DNA of 59,216 nt from positions 1 through 59,216 of the forward strand of contig JAFVBF010000023.1 of the NCBI GenBank assembly GCA_017480145.1, read 5' to 3'. This document shows, piece after piece, positions 45,312-54,743 of the stretch. The first letter of the stretch is position 1. Every line of letters starts with the position of its first letter. The notes below the pieces were generated by a model that searched no databases, had not been told where the DNA came from, and saw only the letters and a program-made list of their open reading frames with translations. This stretch comes from Bacteroidales bacterium. Its GTDB lineage: Bacteria > Bacteroidota > Bacteroidia > Bacteroidales > P3. Made by a program: the position numbers and the translations under genes.

Positions 45312-46742
45312 CTAACGGGGCTCGTAAGTCTTGGTTTCTATGGAGTTGGACACAATAGTTCGAAGTTCGGTATGGGACGAAACAAGCCCCAGCCCATAAG
45401 CCTGCATCAACAGATTTCCCATGGCTGTGCATTCCGCCGGTCCTGCAATGACAGGCATTCCAATAGCATCGGACGTAAGTTGCATGAGTGGGGCATTAAG
45501 AGAACCTCCGCCAATGACATGGAGTCGGCGTATAGGTGTTGGAGCAAGCGTCTTTAGCATATCGAGCACTTCTCGGTAGCGGTTGGCCAGACTTTCAAAG
45601 ATGCAGCGAGTGGTCTGGGCATAGCCATGAGGGATGGCGAGTCCACGGGAAGAGCAATAGGTGCCAATGGCCTGCAGCATGGACTTGGGACTGGCAAAAA
45701 GAGGGTCATCAGGGTTGATAATCGTGCCACAAGAAGGTGATGACATGGCCTCATCTATCAGTCGTGCCACATCCTTTGGCGCATCTACCCATTCGGACTG
45801 ACAGCTTGAGAGCAGCCACAAACCACAAATATTCTTTAGGAATCGAGTGGAAGAAAAAACACCTTGCTCGTTAGTGAAATTCATGTCATAGGCTTGCTGG
45901 GAGAGAATAGGAGACGGTGTTTCGACCCCAAGTAGCGACCAAGTGCCACAACTGAGATAAGCAAATTCGGCATCCTGAGCTGGAACTGCCGCTACAGCAC
46001 TGGCAGTGTCATGGCCTGCCACAGCAAAAACGGGTACGGGATAATTGAGTCCCGTCAGATGCCGAACATTTTCGGTCAACTCGCCTATTGGCTGGCCTGG
46101 CAGCACAGGACGTCCCATGCGTTCAGCAGAGAGACCTACCAAGCCACATAACTCAGCATCCGCCCAGCCTCCGGATGCCGCATTCTGCAATTGGGAGGTG
46201 GAAAAGATGGTCTGCTCGCAAACAGCCTGCCCTGTCAGCATATAGGAAAGTGCATCGGGTATAAAAAGGATTTTGGAGGCACGAAGGTAAGATTCTTCTG
46301 CCGCCCGATGCTGGACATACATCTGGAAAATGGAATTGAAATCCATGAACTGTATTCCTGTCTTGGCATATAGCTGGCGTTTGGAAATATGTTGAAAAAC
46401 ATCCTCCATAGCACCCTGTGTATAAGGGTCACGATAGCAGTGCGGATTGGATAGCGGGACACCATTGCGGTCAAAACAGACAAAGTCCACACCCCAAGAG
46501 TCTATACCGATACTATCGATATGGATATTTTGCTCGGCACAGAGCCTCAAAGCCTTAACAACCTCGCTGTAAAGGGCAAAGATATCCCAATACATCCGTC
46601 CATGAATATTGATAATCGGATTGGGGAAACGGGTTAGTTCGCGTTGTTGCAAACGATTCTCGGATAGTGTCCCCAACATCGTCCGACCACTGGTGGCACC
46701 TAAATCCACAGCAAAAAAATTCTTATATTCCATATGTGTCAT
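45312..46742 (-). CDS. rhaB: Rhamnulokinase
   Basis: RhaB (476 residues) phosphorylates L-rhamnulose with ATP. FGGY-kinase motifs: AVDLGATSGRTMLG, IGIDSWGVDF, GHDTASAVAAVP, CGTWSLLGVE and RLHVIGGGSLN. The ATG at 46733 (MEYKNFF) is an equally good start. It begins 6 bases after an unrelated lipoprotein gene, so it may be the distal gene of the tcdA-containing transcript or have a promoter inside that gene. Confidence 0.95.
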   Translation of the reverse strand: MTHMEYKNFFAVDLGATSGRTMLGTLSENRLQQRELTRFPNPIINIHGRMYWDIFALYSEVVKALRLCAEQNIHIDSIGIDSWGVDFVCFDRNGVPLSNPHCYRDPYTQGAMEDVFQHISKRQLYAKTGIQFMDFNSIFQMYVQHRAAEESYLRASKILFIPDALSYMLTGQAVCEQTIFSTSQLQNAASGGWADAELCGLVGLSAERMGRPVLPGQPIGELTENVRHLTGLNYPVPVFAVAGHDTASAVAAVPAQDAEFAYLSCGTWSLLGVETPSPILSQQAYDMNFTNEQGVFSSTRFLKNICGLWLLSSCQSEWVDAPKDVARLIDEAMSSPSCGTIINPDDPLFASPKSMLQAIGTYCSSRGLAIPHGYAQTTRCIFESLANRYREVLDMLKTLAPTPIRRLHVIGGGSLNAPLMQLTSDAIGMPVIAGPAECTAMGNLLMQAYGLGLVSSHTELRTIVSNSIETKTYEPR

Positions 46743-46748
46743 TTTTTA

Positions 46749-47795
46749 CTATTTACCAAAACCCACATGGAGTTTTTCCAAAAGGAAGTGCATCCCCGTA
46801 GGGCCGACATCAGAATTGTCGGTGGGTACAAGGAGTGACAGATGGGTGCGACGAGCTCCAAAGACTCCTACCCCACCCTCAATATTGGTATAGACCTGCT
46901 GGTTTTGCTCCAGAGAGCCATTCATCATGTCAATAGAGTTGAGGTAGGCATTGAGAGGCTCATTGCATACAAAGAGCGTGATGGACAGCGTATCAACATA
47001 CACTTTGGTAGTAGTATCAGATGCCAGTGCGTTGGCTATGTTGGTAAAATAGGTGTCTTGAGACATGGTGCTGTAGAGCTCGCTCTCGGAAAAATCGCTC
47101 ACCACATCTGGGCAAGTCATACTGATGCCACGCAATATTTCCGGCTGGACATACTGACATCGATAGCGGAACCCTAAAGTAATCTGATAACGGCGCCCCC
47201 GAGGGAAAGGATACCATGAGATGATGCAGCCACGATTTTTACGGAAATTGAACGAACGTCCCAAGATGGATGGATGAGGAGACTCTAACCAGACTGTCTT
47301 GGCACAATCGCCAATAAGATGAGTGGTTGCCCGTGAAATGACTTGGCCCGTAGCCGCCTTAGAGACGACTAACTGGTAAGTATAATCAGGATTTAAATCG
47401 CCAGGCTTATTGACATGGCAATAGACTGGCTGATCAGGAGCGTAAAAAGTTCCAGCTGGCTTATCTGTGCGAAGCTGATAGGCGAAATCGAGTGTTTTTA
47501 ACGGCGCAGCATCAGCCTGCGACATAGCGTCTTCGCTGGCCCAGACAAAGATGCGGACCAATAACTCATCCGGCCCATAATTGGACGAATCAGCGATAGT
47601 GGCATACTGTTTCAGATTCTCGTCACCTAAATAGCACTTCTGCACCCTGACATAGGTCACACTGTCGTCCTGATCCAATAGACAATAGACCGATGGGATT
47701 TCCTTCCATTCCGCATTAGGGCTAAAATCTGCCCGACATGCCGAAAAAAGAATAGCCATACAGGCCAAAACAATATACAGTTGTCTCATAATCAT
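46749..47795 (-). CDS. Bacteroidetes-type lipoprotein, function unknown
   Basis: The 348-residue protein starts at ATG 47795, overlapping the tcdA stop in an ATGA arrangement; a second ATG is at 47789. The lipobox is ILFSAC. It continues with WKEIPSVYCLLDQDDSVTYV and YLGDENLKQYA, a pattern I associate with a family of uncharacterised Bacteroidetes lipoproteins with two beta domains. No catalytic motif seen. Coupled to tcdA by the overlap. Confidence 0.78.
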   Translation of the reverse strand: MIMRQLYIVLACMAILFSACRADFSPNAEWKEIPSVYCLLDQDDSVTYVRVQKCYLGDENLKQYATIADSSNYGPDELLVRIFVWASEDAMSQADAAPLKTLDFAYQLRTDKPAGTFYAPDQPVYCHVNKPGDLNPDYTYQLVVSKAATGQVISRATTHLIGDCAKTVWLESPHPSILGRSFNFRKNRGCIISWYPFPRGRRYQITLGFRYRCQYVQPEILRGISMTCPDVVSDFSESELYSTMSQDTYFTNIANALASDTTTKVYVDTLSITLFVCNEPLNAYLNSIDMMNGSLEQNQQVYTNIEGGVGVFGARRTHLSLLVPTDNSDVGPTGMHFLLEKLHVGFGK

Positions 47796-48520
47796 GATTC
47801 TGTTGTCTGAGATAAAGACCGAATGACTACCGAGGCACAAGCACAACCAAAAGCCGGTGGCAGATAAGAAATAGTACCCAGAGTGGTCCGTTTGTTTTGC
47901 GAAGGATCCTCAATCATAGCATGTGCTACGGTCTTCTCCGTAGAAAACACCACAGTGATGCCCGTTGACACCCCCAAACGATGCAACCGCTTGCGAACCG
48001 CAGCTGCCAGCGGGCAAGTATGACTCTTGGAAATATCAGCAATATGCAACTGAGTGGGATCAAGTTTGCCAGCACTTCCCATAGAGCTTACAGTAGGCAG
48101 ACCCAACCGATGACTATGAAAGAGCAGAAAAACCTTTGGAGAGAGTGTATCAATAGCATCTACCACATAGTCGTAATGGCTTGCAGCGAGCAACTCTATC
48201 ATGGATTCGTCTTTTATAAAATCGCAACATATAGAGACCTTGCAATCTGGGTTGATGTCGTGGAAACGCTGTTCGAATAGCACTGCCTTGGACTGACCAA
48301 GCGTTGATTGCAAAGCTATCAACTGACGATTAATATTGGATGGGTTGACGATGTCGCCATCCACGATGGTTAAACGACCCACACCCGCACGACACAACAT
48401 TTCGGCGGCATAGCCCCCCACGCCGCCAAGCCCCACTACCAACACGTGCGAAGACCTCAGACGCTCCAGACCCTCGTGTTGAAGCAACAACTCAGTTCGA
48501 CTATAGAGTGTATCTGACAT
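47792..48520 (-). CDS. tcdA: tRNA t6A dehydratase (TcdA/CsdL family)
   Basis: The 242-residue E1-like adenylating enzyme has the nucleotide site VVGLGGVGGYAAEML, VDGDIVNPSNINRQ and DAIDTLSPK. In the small ThiF/MoeB superfamily this length and the RTELLLQHEGLERL start point to TcdA, which converts t6A37 in tRNA to the cyclic form. The t6A-modifying MtaB is also in this window. Starts 4 bases after the small membrane protein gene. Confidence 0.9.
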   Translation of the reverse strand: MSDTLYSRTELLLQHEGLERLRSSHVLVVGLGGVGGYAAEMLCRAGVGRLTIVDGDIVNPSNINRQLIALQSTLGQSKAVLFEQRFHDINPDCKVSICCDFIKDESMIELLAASHYDYVVDAIDTLSPKVFLLFHSHRLGLPTVSSMGSAGKLDPTQLHIADISKSHTCPLAAAVRKRLHRLGVSTGITVVFSTEKTVAHAMIEDPSQNKRTTLGTISYLPPAFGCACASVVIRSLSQTTES

Positions 48521-48524
48521 TAGG

Positions 48525-48767
48525 CTATAAAGAATACAGTATCAACAAAAATAGAATCACCACAAACAGAATACCCTCAGCGAATATGAAGTATTTCAAC
48601 AAATCTCGCCGGGAGAACGAGCCAATAACCACTCCTGCTGAATCTTCTGCTTTCAGCAATGACACAACTATTATCCAAATAAAGAAAGCGATAAGACTGG
48701 CTTTTAGGACCCATATCAGCAAATCTAAAAGCATAGGCAGAAAAGAGTCTATGAACAATAGATTCAT
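48525..48767 (-). CDS. Small membrane protein with two helices
   Basis: The 80-residue protein has two hydrophobic helices (LIWVLKASLIAFFIWIIVVS and FIFAEGILFVVILFLLILY) joined by a short loop with SFSRRDLLKYF. It sits 14 bases after the GH2 gene and 4 bases before tcdA, in the same direction. Tight spacing and clear membrane topology support a real gene. Family unknown. Confidence 0.7.
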   Translation of the reverse strand: MNLLFIDSFLPMLLDLLIWVLKASLIAFFIWIIVVSLLKAEDSAGVVIGSFSRRDLLKYFIFAEGILFVVILFLLILYSL

Positions 48768-48781
48768 AATATCATTTCCCT

Positions 48782-51700
48782 TTATTTCATTCGTTCTTTG
48801 ACCGATACCTCATCAACCATGAGCCATGGTTTCAACCCTTTGGCACGATGCCAATCAGGTATCCGCCCTATACCTTCAGCCACGATACGCACAGCCTTGA
48901 CGGAAGTATAATCAGCCTTGACACTGACAGTATGCACGGCTGGCAATGCCTGATTTTTGTCTTCTGGCTGATAGGGAATGTCAGCTGCGACCCAATCAAT
49001 AAAACTTTCTCCATCGTAGGAGACATATACCGTCACCGACTTAGGGGCAAAAATCCATGCTTCGGGATTGTGAGCGAAACGCACAGAGACAGCCTCTATG
49101 TCAAGAGGTTTAGACAGTTGGAACGTGGCGCCAATCTCACCCCCGGAAAAACCAATCCAACCTATAGAAAGATCACTAACATCACCCATTTCTCCGTCAA
49201 AGAGGGCTTTGGAAGCATTGTGATTATACGGAGTGTTGGGTTTCTTGTCGAAAACGACAGAAGTGATGTATGCGTAATCACAACGCAGCTGGGCGGTGAA
49301 CGATGGGGCATCGCCACTGCGGAAGGCACGAGCCTTGATGATCGTGGTGTTTTCTATAACGAAAGGTTTGGTATAAAGCGGCGAAGATTCCAACGGCTCG
49401 CTTCCATCCAAGGTATAGCGGATGTCCACATCTGCATCAGGAGAGGTGATGGTTATTGTCATCGGCCCATCAAAACGGTCTCGGTCACGCTCAACGACAG
49501 GCATTTCCAATACATTGGAGGAGATTTTAGGATACTCCGTCCGACAAAAATCAAACGGATCATAATCGAATGGATCATAGGCACACAGATGAGTCAGGAA
49601 ATGCACCTTATGCCCTCCTGCCAAAGTCGATTCGGAAACATCAAGCCCCCCAATAGCACTTCCGATGCCTGACATACTCACATCCATATTGAATGTCCAA
49701 GCATCAGATTCCTGAAGAGATGCAAAATCGCGACTCTGACTCATAGACAAATCTCCATAGGGATAGGCAGAGAAGAAGAAATGGGTGTCGGGCATATTGC
49801 AGAAGAGTCCGACACGTTCGCTGCGCAAGGCCACCCAGCGCACGTCACTGCGAGTACCTGATTCCTGAGGACGCCCATAACGATAAAACAGAGAGGATGT
49901 GGGAGCCTTGTTGCTCTGCACACGAGTAGCACCACAGCGGTCTGTGTAACTCTCTATGTCTCCCCCCATCCAGTGCGTCTGTGAAAACTCCTTACTAAGC
50001 CCCATCTGCAGCCCCACGCGTGCCATCCCCTTGACAGCATCAGTGGCCATAATGTCGCTGCTAATAAGGATGTCTCCAGTGCTGAGGAGCAACAACGTCT
50101 GACGAACATCCATCAGAGCCACGCCAGACAAAGAACTGTAGCGAAGCATCATATCAACCGACAAACTATTCTCATCAATTTGGTGATAAGCAATGTCTGT
50201 CACCTCCCGTCGAAGATTGTCGGGGCGCAACTGTTGCCACAGGCGAGCCACGCTACGCTCAGAAAGGTCGTTGTCTGTAGGCACTCGCCAGAAATTGAGC
50301 CTTATGGGCGATTTGAGCAGTTCGCGCCCATGAAATACATATGAGACAATTTCGCCAGAAAGGAGGTCCACCTTAGTAGAACCATAATCACCTATAGCAG
50401 TAACTGACAAGTTTTTATGAGTAGAATCGTCCGATTTTTTCACCTCGACTTTCAACGGCTGACATAGGTCATAGGAAACCTGCTGTCGAGCAACCTTTTT
50501 CATCGGTATGGGGAACTGCACACTGTAGCGAACAATGCCTTTCGCAAGACCTGGACGTGCCTTGCGCTGCTTTAAGGAGAAACGGATGAACATTTCCTCG
50601 CCTGCATAGAGCGTGAGTTTAGGAAGCATGAGTTTGTAAATCTTGCCACTTCCAGCGTCGGGCAACGATGAGACCTCGCCAGAAATAATAGTTGGCTTGA
50701 GGCTGGTATAAACATTGTATTCTAAAACGAAATCCTGCCCCACGCAAAAGTCTGTAAGATTCTCTATGGAAAATTCGCCAGCATCGGGCGCAAGAGAACG
50801 CAATGCCACATCGAATGGGCGATAGAGGTAGGATAGCTGGGACAATCCTGGAGCCGTGGTGCGCCTACTACTCATCAAGCCCTGTCGCTGACAATCGATT
50901 CCAGACTCTACGTCCTTATAAGAAACATCGTTCCAATAAGTAAAGAATCCACCCTGAATGTTATCTTGGCGCATTACCTGCTGCCATAAATTCTCCAAGC
51001 CTCCCATACTGTTGCCTTGGCTGCTGCCATATCCAAGCATTACCAATGGTCTAGACTGCATTCGACCCGAGTATTGACGCAGCTGCTCAGGGGTAGCCCC
51101 TTGTATGGCCACAACATCTGTATTCTCTCCATAACCAGCACCAGCAAAAAAAACTGGGCGTGAAGCATCGCGCATTTTCAGTTGACGGTATGCACTCATC
51201 ATGCAAACGCCATTGTCACTGCTCTCGCCCAACGACCAAGCAATAATACATGTCTGATTCTTGAATCGACCATACATATTGAGAACCCGTGAGACGAATA
51301 AATCCTCATAGGCATTATCCGTGGCTATAGCCTTGTTCTGAGTGGAATAGGGGTGCAGATTGGCATCGCAGACCACATAGAATCCATACTGGTCACATAA
51401 TTCGTAAAACCGAGGGTCGGCAGGAGAATAGACCGCCGTCCGGATGGCATTGACATTATTGGATTTAAGTATTTTTAAGTCTTCTTCTACCAAGTCATAG
51501 TCAACGACACCATCCGCATCCAATGTATAGTCAGCGTACACAATACCTTTGAGCGTCACGGTCTTGCCATTAACTTTCAGACGTCCATCGCTAACCTCCA
51601 CAGAGCGAAAGCCAAAACGAGTGCCCACGGTTTCGACAAGCCCCATTTTCTCATCCAACAGACGAATCACAAGCGTATAAAGGCTCGGTGACTCGGCCGA

Positions 51701-52645
51701 CCATGGCAGCACATCATCCAATTCTCGGTTGATGGCCACAGGTGTTTCGCTACGCTTGTCAAAGACGAACCACCGCCCCATTTTTTCCACCTGGCGTCCC
51801 TGAGGATTCCAAATTTCGATTTCAGCATAGTAACGACCTTTCCGATTCCGATTGGCCATAGTGAAGTCTATAGATAGTGTGCCTCCCCCATCACGATAGT
51901 CCGCTCGAAGCGCATAATCCTGTACATGAACAGCAGGTTTGATGCAGAGTGCCACGTCCGTAGGCATACCCAAATGCCGAGGATCTCGATTCATATCCAG
52001 CAAATTGGATGTTGAGAGGCTTATCATCTGAAGCGTCAAGTTGTTGCGCTTTCCAGGCTGTAGGTACGGGGTGATGTCGAACTCGCTGAGTGCCCTACCA
52101 TCCTCTGTGTAGCCCACGTAGGCCTGATTGACCCATACATAACAGGCCGATAATGGCTGCAATTGTAGGAATACACTCTGTTCGCTCCACTCCTTAGGCA
52201 CATCAAACTCGGTATAGAAGGAGGCCGTAAGATTGCCATCTTCAGGCAATTGAGCACCTCGTTCCACTGATGGCATACGAAGAGCCTTCCCATCCAGAAG
52301 CCAGCGCACATCGGGCCACTCTACCGACTGCCAGTCTTTCGGGCTAAATGACTTTGACTCTATCTCTACCGCCCTATCCACAAAATTAGGAGTGTAGTCC
52401 ACCCGCCACCCCTCGTCAAGCAAAATATAGGACGAAGATTGTTGATATTGCAGTTTTTCAATATCATTTTCATCATCATAGGGGATTACATTAACGCGCG
52501 GGTGCAGGCGATTCTGTTCGAAAATCTCGATGTCGCTCCACTCCATACCGCTGCGGGCAGCAGTCTCGCCCACCTCGTCGGTCTGAGCGACGAGCAGGAC
52601 CGCCACTGCCAACATAATCGACAAAGAGAAAAGGCGTCTTAGCAT
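48782..52645 (-). CDS. GH2 beta-galactosidase-like protein, catalytic residues missing
   Basis: The 1287-residue protein starts at ATG 52645 (MLRRLFSLSIMLAVAVLLVAQ signal). It has the full LacZ-like layout: jelly roll (about 40-240), two Ig-like domains, TIM barrel (about 350-640), the small-chain domain (about 770-1030), then a chitobiase C-terminal domain (RYTLDGSEPLESSPLY) and a discoidin-like domain. Active-site motifs are lost: SLGESSDNG where SLGNE is expected (acid/base Glu, about 473), LGYGSSQGNS for CEYAHAMGNS (nucleophile Glu, about 538), RTAVYSP for RTSHYP, and DANLHP for EANIE. It is probably a carbohydrate-binding pseudoenzyme. Confidence 0.88.
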   Translation of the reverse strand: MLRRLFSLSIMLAVAVLLVAQTDEVGETAARSGMEWSDIEIFEQNRLHPRVNVIPYDDENDIEKLQYQQSSSYILLDEGWRVDYTPNFVDRAVEIESKSFSPKDWQSVEWPDVRWLLDGKALRMPSVERGAQLPEDGNLTASFYTEFDVPKEWSEQSVFLQLQPLSACYVWVNQAYVGYTEDGRALSEFDITPYLQPGKRNNLTLQMISLSTSNLLDMNRDPRHLGMPTDVALCIKPAVHVQDYALRADYRDGGGTLSIDFTMANRNRKGRYYAEIEIWNPQGRQVEKMGRWFVFDKRSETPVAINRELDDVLPWSAESPSLYTLVIRLLDEKMGLVETVGTRFGFRSVEVSDGRLKVNGKTVTLKGIVYADYTLDADGVVDYDLVEEDLKILKSNNVNAIRTAVYSPADPRFYELCDQYGFYVVCDANLHPYSTQNKAIATDNAYEDLFVSRVLNMYGRFKNQTCIIAWSLGESSDNGVCMMSAYRQLKMRDASRPVFFAGAGYGENTDVVAIQGATPEQLRQYSGRMQSRPLVMLGYGSSQGNSMGGLENLWQQVMRQDNIQGGFFTYWNDVSYKDVESGIDCQRQGLMSSRRTTAPGLSQLSYLYRPFDVALRSLAPDAGEFSIENLTDFCVGQDFVLEYNVYTSLKPTIISGEVSSLPDAGSGKIYKLMLPKLTLYAGEEMFIRFSLKQRKARPGLAKGIVRYSVQFPIPMKKVARQQVSYDLCQPLKVEVKKSDDSTHKNLSVTAIGDYGSTKVDLLSGEIVSYVFHGRELLKSPIRLNFWRVPTDNDLSERSVARLWQQLRPDNLRREVTDIAYHQIDENSLSVDMMLRYSSLSGVALMDVRQTLLLLSTGDILISSDIMATDAVKGMARVGLQMGLSKEFSQTHWMGGDIESYTDRCGATRVQSNKAPTSSLFYRYGRPQESGTRSDVRWVALRSERVGLFCNMPDTHFFFSAYPYGDLSMSQSRDFASLQESDAWTFNMDVSMSGIGSAIGGLDVSESTLAGGHKVHFLTHLCAYDPFDYDPFDFCRTEYPKISSNVLEMPVVERDRDRFDGPMTITITSPDADVDIRYTLDGSEPLESSPLYTKPFVIENTTIIKARAFRSGDAPSFTAQLRCDYAYITSVVFDKKPNTPYNHNASKALFDGEMGDVSDLSIGWIGFSGGEIGATFQLSKPLDIEAVSVRFAHNPEAWIFAPKSVTVYVSYDGESFIDWVAADIPYQPEDKNQALPAVHTVSVKADYTSVKAVRIVAEGIGRIPDWHRAKGLKPWLMVDEVSVKERMK

Positions 52646-52705
52646 CTGATATTTATGCAGAAAAAAAGCAGGCATCACGAACAAAATGGAATCAGGCACA
52701 GACTT

Positions 52706-53299
52706 TTAGAAATTGATACCCAAGCCAGCTTTCACCAAATGCAGCTGAACAGGGACACGTTGCGCCAACAATCCATCGTGCACATACTCCACCTCGCCCA
52801 TCATAATCATCTGGTAGCCGACATGAAGGCTAACTGCAAAACCGTGCGTGACGGCAAAGCGCCCACCCAACTCGACGCCAAGGAACACACCGCCTTTGTT
52901 GATATTGATAGACTCCTCACCTCCGCTAAACTCGCCCATGGGCATCGTATAGCCCAGCTTGAGAACCGAGAATGGAGTAAGTCGGCTGCGAAAATAATGG
53001 CTGCGGAGCTCCACGTAGACAGGCATCTGAGTGTAGCCCTCCGAAGGGTCTATCATATAGGAGAAACCTAATCCCACACCTGTCTCCTTGCGTATTTGGA
53101 ATCCTACAATACCCGTAAGTTCGGAAAAAGACAGGCTTCCCTCTTCTCCCTCAAGGCATGGGGCATCCTTTCCCATATTGACAGCATACGAATAGTCTAA
53201 AACCGTGTACAAACCATACCACTTAAATTCCACACGTCCCTGCGCAAATGTTGCGGACATGGATAGCAGCAAGACTGTCAGAAATGCTATTCTCTTCAT
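52706..53299 (-). CDS. Small outer membrane beta-barrel protein
   Basis: The 197-residue protein starts at ATG 53299 (KRIAFLTVLLLSMSATFAQ signal); the open frame begins further up at 53395 but the promoter at 53330 excludes it. The mature part alternates hydrophobic and polar residues (EVYVELRSHYFRSRLTPFSVLKLGY-like strands, listed here as VYVELRSHYFRSRL and FSVLKLGYTMP) and ends KAGLGINF, a terminal Phe as in porin-like barrels. Similar small barrels are annotated as outer membrane beta-barrel proteins; no function can be given. It lies 60 bases before the GH2 gene. Confidence 0.8.
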   Translation of the reverse strand: MKRIAFLTVLLLSMSATFAQGRVEFKWYGLYTVLDYSYAVNMGKDAPCLEGEEGSLSFSELTGIVGFQIRKETGVGLGFSYMIDPSEGYTQMPVYVELRSHYFRSRLTPFSVLKLGYTMPMGEFSGGEESININKGGVFLGVELGGRFAVTHGFAVSLHVGYQMIMMGEVEYVHDGLLAQRVPVQLHLVKAGLGINF

Positions 53300-53329
53300 C
53301 TTTAAATCAATAGAAAATATTATAGAATA

Positions 53330-53360
53330 CAAAGTTACATAAAATAGCCAACCCCGCAAA
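53330..53360 (-). promoter_or_regulatory. Full Bacteroidetes promoter for the barrel/GH2 genes
   Basis: Minus strand TTTG (53357-53360), 19-base spacer, TAACTTTG (53330-53337), 30 bases before the ATG at 53299. It likely drives the barrel, GH2 and following genes. Confidence 0.8.
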
Positions 53361-53490
53361 ATTTTTTGACATCCTCGGAGGCGGCTCTGCCACATCGGGA
53401 AACGGCAACATCATCAAGAAATGGGCAGCATTGGCATTTTGACATGATAAAATGTTGAAAAATTTGAAATTACAGTATGAAAAAAAAAGA

Positions 53491-53498
53491 TACTTTTG
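53491..53498 (+). promoter_or_regulatory. -7 box (TACTTTTG) for the BspA-like gene
   Basis: It matches TAnnTTTG; a TTTG lies 24 bases upstream (53463-53466), a bit far. Leader of about 55 bases. The gap between the two divergent genes (53300-53556) holds this box and the opposite promoter. Confidence 0.5.
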
Positions 53499-53556
53499 CC
53501 ATAATAAAAGTTTCCTTAAAATTCATTAGAACAATAAATATCAACAAATTAGAATT

Positions 53557-54678
53557 ATGAAAGGAAAGGCTTATATTTTTATTGTCCTGCTTATGGCAGC
53601 CTTGACGAGCTCGGCTGGAGAGATACACTACTCCTTCTCGGCTGTGGCTCCCACAGGTCAGACCCTTTATTACCGAATTACCGGTTCCAGAACCGTGGCC
53701 GTGACCTATCCCAATCAAGATTATTCCGGCAGTAGCAGCCACGTGTATTACGACGGGTACACAAAACCCACTGGAGACCTTATCATACCTGCCATGGTAG
53801 ATTATGAAGGTGTCACCTATTCCGTCACATCCATCGGAGAGAAAGCATTCACTGGCTGCAACGACCTCACTTATGTGGACATCCCCTACACGGTATCGGA
53901 AATAGAGAAGTACGGATTTGCAGTATGCGTCAGACTATCAGCAGTGACACTGCCTAATTCGTTAGAAACCATAGGTCGCAATGCCTTTGCCGAATGCGTT
54001 CATCTCTCTTCCATTACTATCCCTGCTACCGTTAGCAACATTGAAACGTACGCCTTTGCGTGGTGCGAAGGGATGACCATGGCCATCATCGGCGAACCCC
54101 TAACGGCATCAACGCTCAAAGAAGGCGGCACCCCTGCCCCCCGGCATATCTCCAAAGGAGGAAACACTAACAATGCAGTCATTGGAGACTATGCCTTTAC
54201 CGGCTGCAAGAATCTGACATCAGTATTTGTTGGCCAGAACTTCACCACACTCGGAGCTCATGTATTCGATGACTGTGATGCATTGGCTTCTATAACCATG
54301 GAATCACCAGTACCACCCACTATCGGAGACGAAGTATTCACCAGCAACCCTGAGATTTTCATTCCCTGCAACAGCAAACGTGCCTACCGTTCAGCCTCAT
54401 CATGGAGAATTTATGAGCCATTGCTGAAAGAAATGTGTGGCGAAGTGAATGGCATCAGCACACTAAGAACTTCTACGCCACACATCACCACCGAAGGCCG
54501 CCAGATTGTGGTTAACGGGGGAAATGGGGCATCTATTAGCCTGTTGGACACCAGTGGACACGTGCTGGATACACGAACAGATTCGCATAACACCATACAC
54601 TTCACTGTCCCTGCCAGGGGAATCTACCTCATACGTATTGATGGTGGAGCGACCCATAAAGTATCAGTCACACAATAA
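53557..54678 (+). CDS. BspA-like leucine-rich-repeat protein with T9SS-type tail
   Basis: The 373-residue protein has a signal peptide and about five LRR_5 (BspA/TpLRR) repeats, e.g. VTSIGEKAFTGCNDLTYVDI, LETIGRNAFAECVHLSSITI and IGDYAFTGCKNLTSVFV. These surface repeats often bind host proteins. The last about 75 residues (ISLLDTSGHVLDTRTD ... GIYLIRIDGGATHKVSV) fit the Por-type C-terminal sorting domain that sends proteins through the type IX secretion system. No T9SS gene is in the window. An 18-bp hairpin follows. Confidence 0.88.
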   Translation: MKGKAYIFIVLLMAALTSSAGEIHYSFSAVAPTGQTLYYRITGSRTVAVTYPNQDYSGSSSHVYYDGYTKPTGDLIIPAMVDYEGVTYSVTSIGEKAFTGCNDLTYVDIPYTVSEIEKYGFAVCVRLSAVTLPNSLETIGRNAFAECVHLSSITIPATVSNIETYAFAWCEGMTMAIIGEPLTASTLKEGGTPAPRHISKGGNTNNAVIGDYAFTGCKNLTSVFVGQNFTTLGAHVFDDCDALASITMESPVPPTIGDEVFTSNPEIFIPCNSKRAYRSASSWRIYEPLLKEMCGEVNGISTLRTSTPHITTEGRQIVVNGGNGASISLLDTSGHVLDTRTDSHNTIHFTVPARGIYLIRIDGGATHKVSVTQ

Positions 54679-54692
54679 GGGCAACGAACGGA

Positions 54693-54743
54693 GTCAGAAG
54701 AGTGGAGGCGGATTGCACGGCAATTCGCCTCCACTCTTCTGAC
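54693..54743 (+). terminator. Long perfect hairpin after the BspA-like gene
   Basis: GTCAGAAGAGTGGAGGCG and its exact complement, 18 bp with a 15-base loop, 14 bases after the stop. The T-run after it is weak (ATTTACTT), so it may be a Rho-assisted or processing stem. The 300 bases from 54744 to 55056 carry no gene I can support; they include a 7+1+7 palindrome (54757-54771). Confidence 0.6.
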
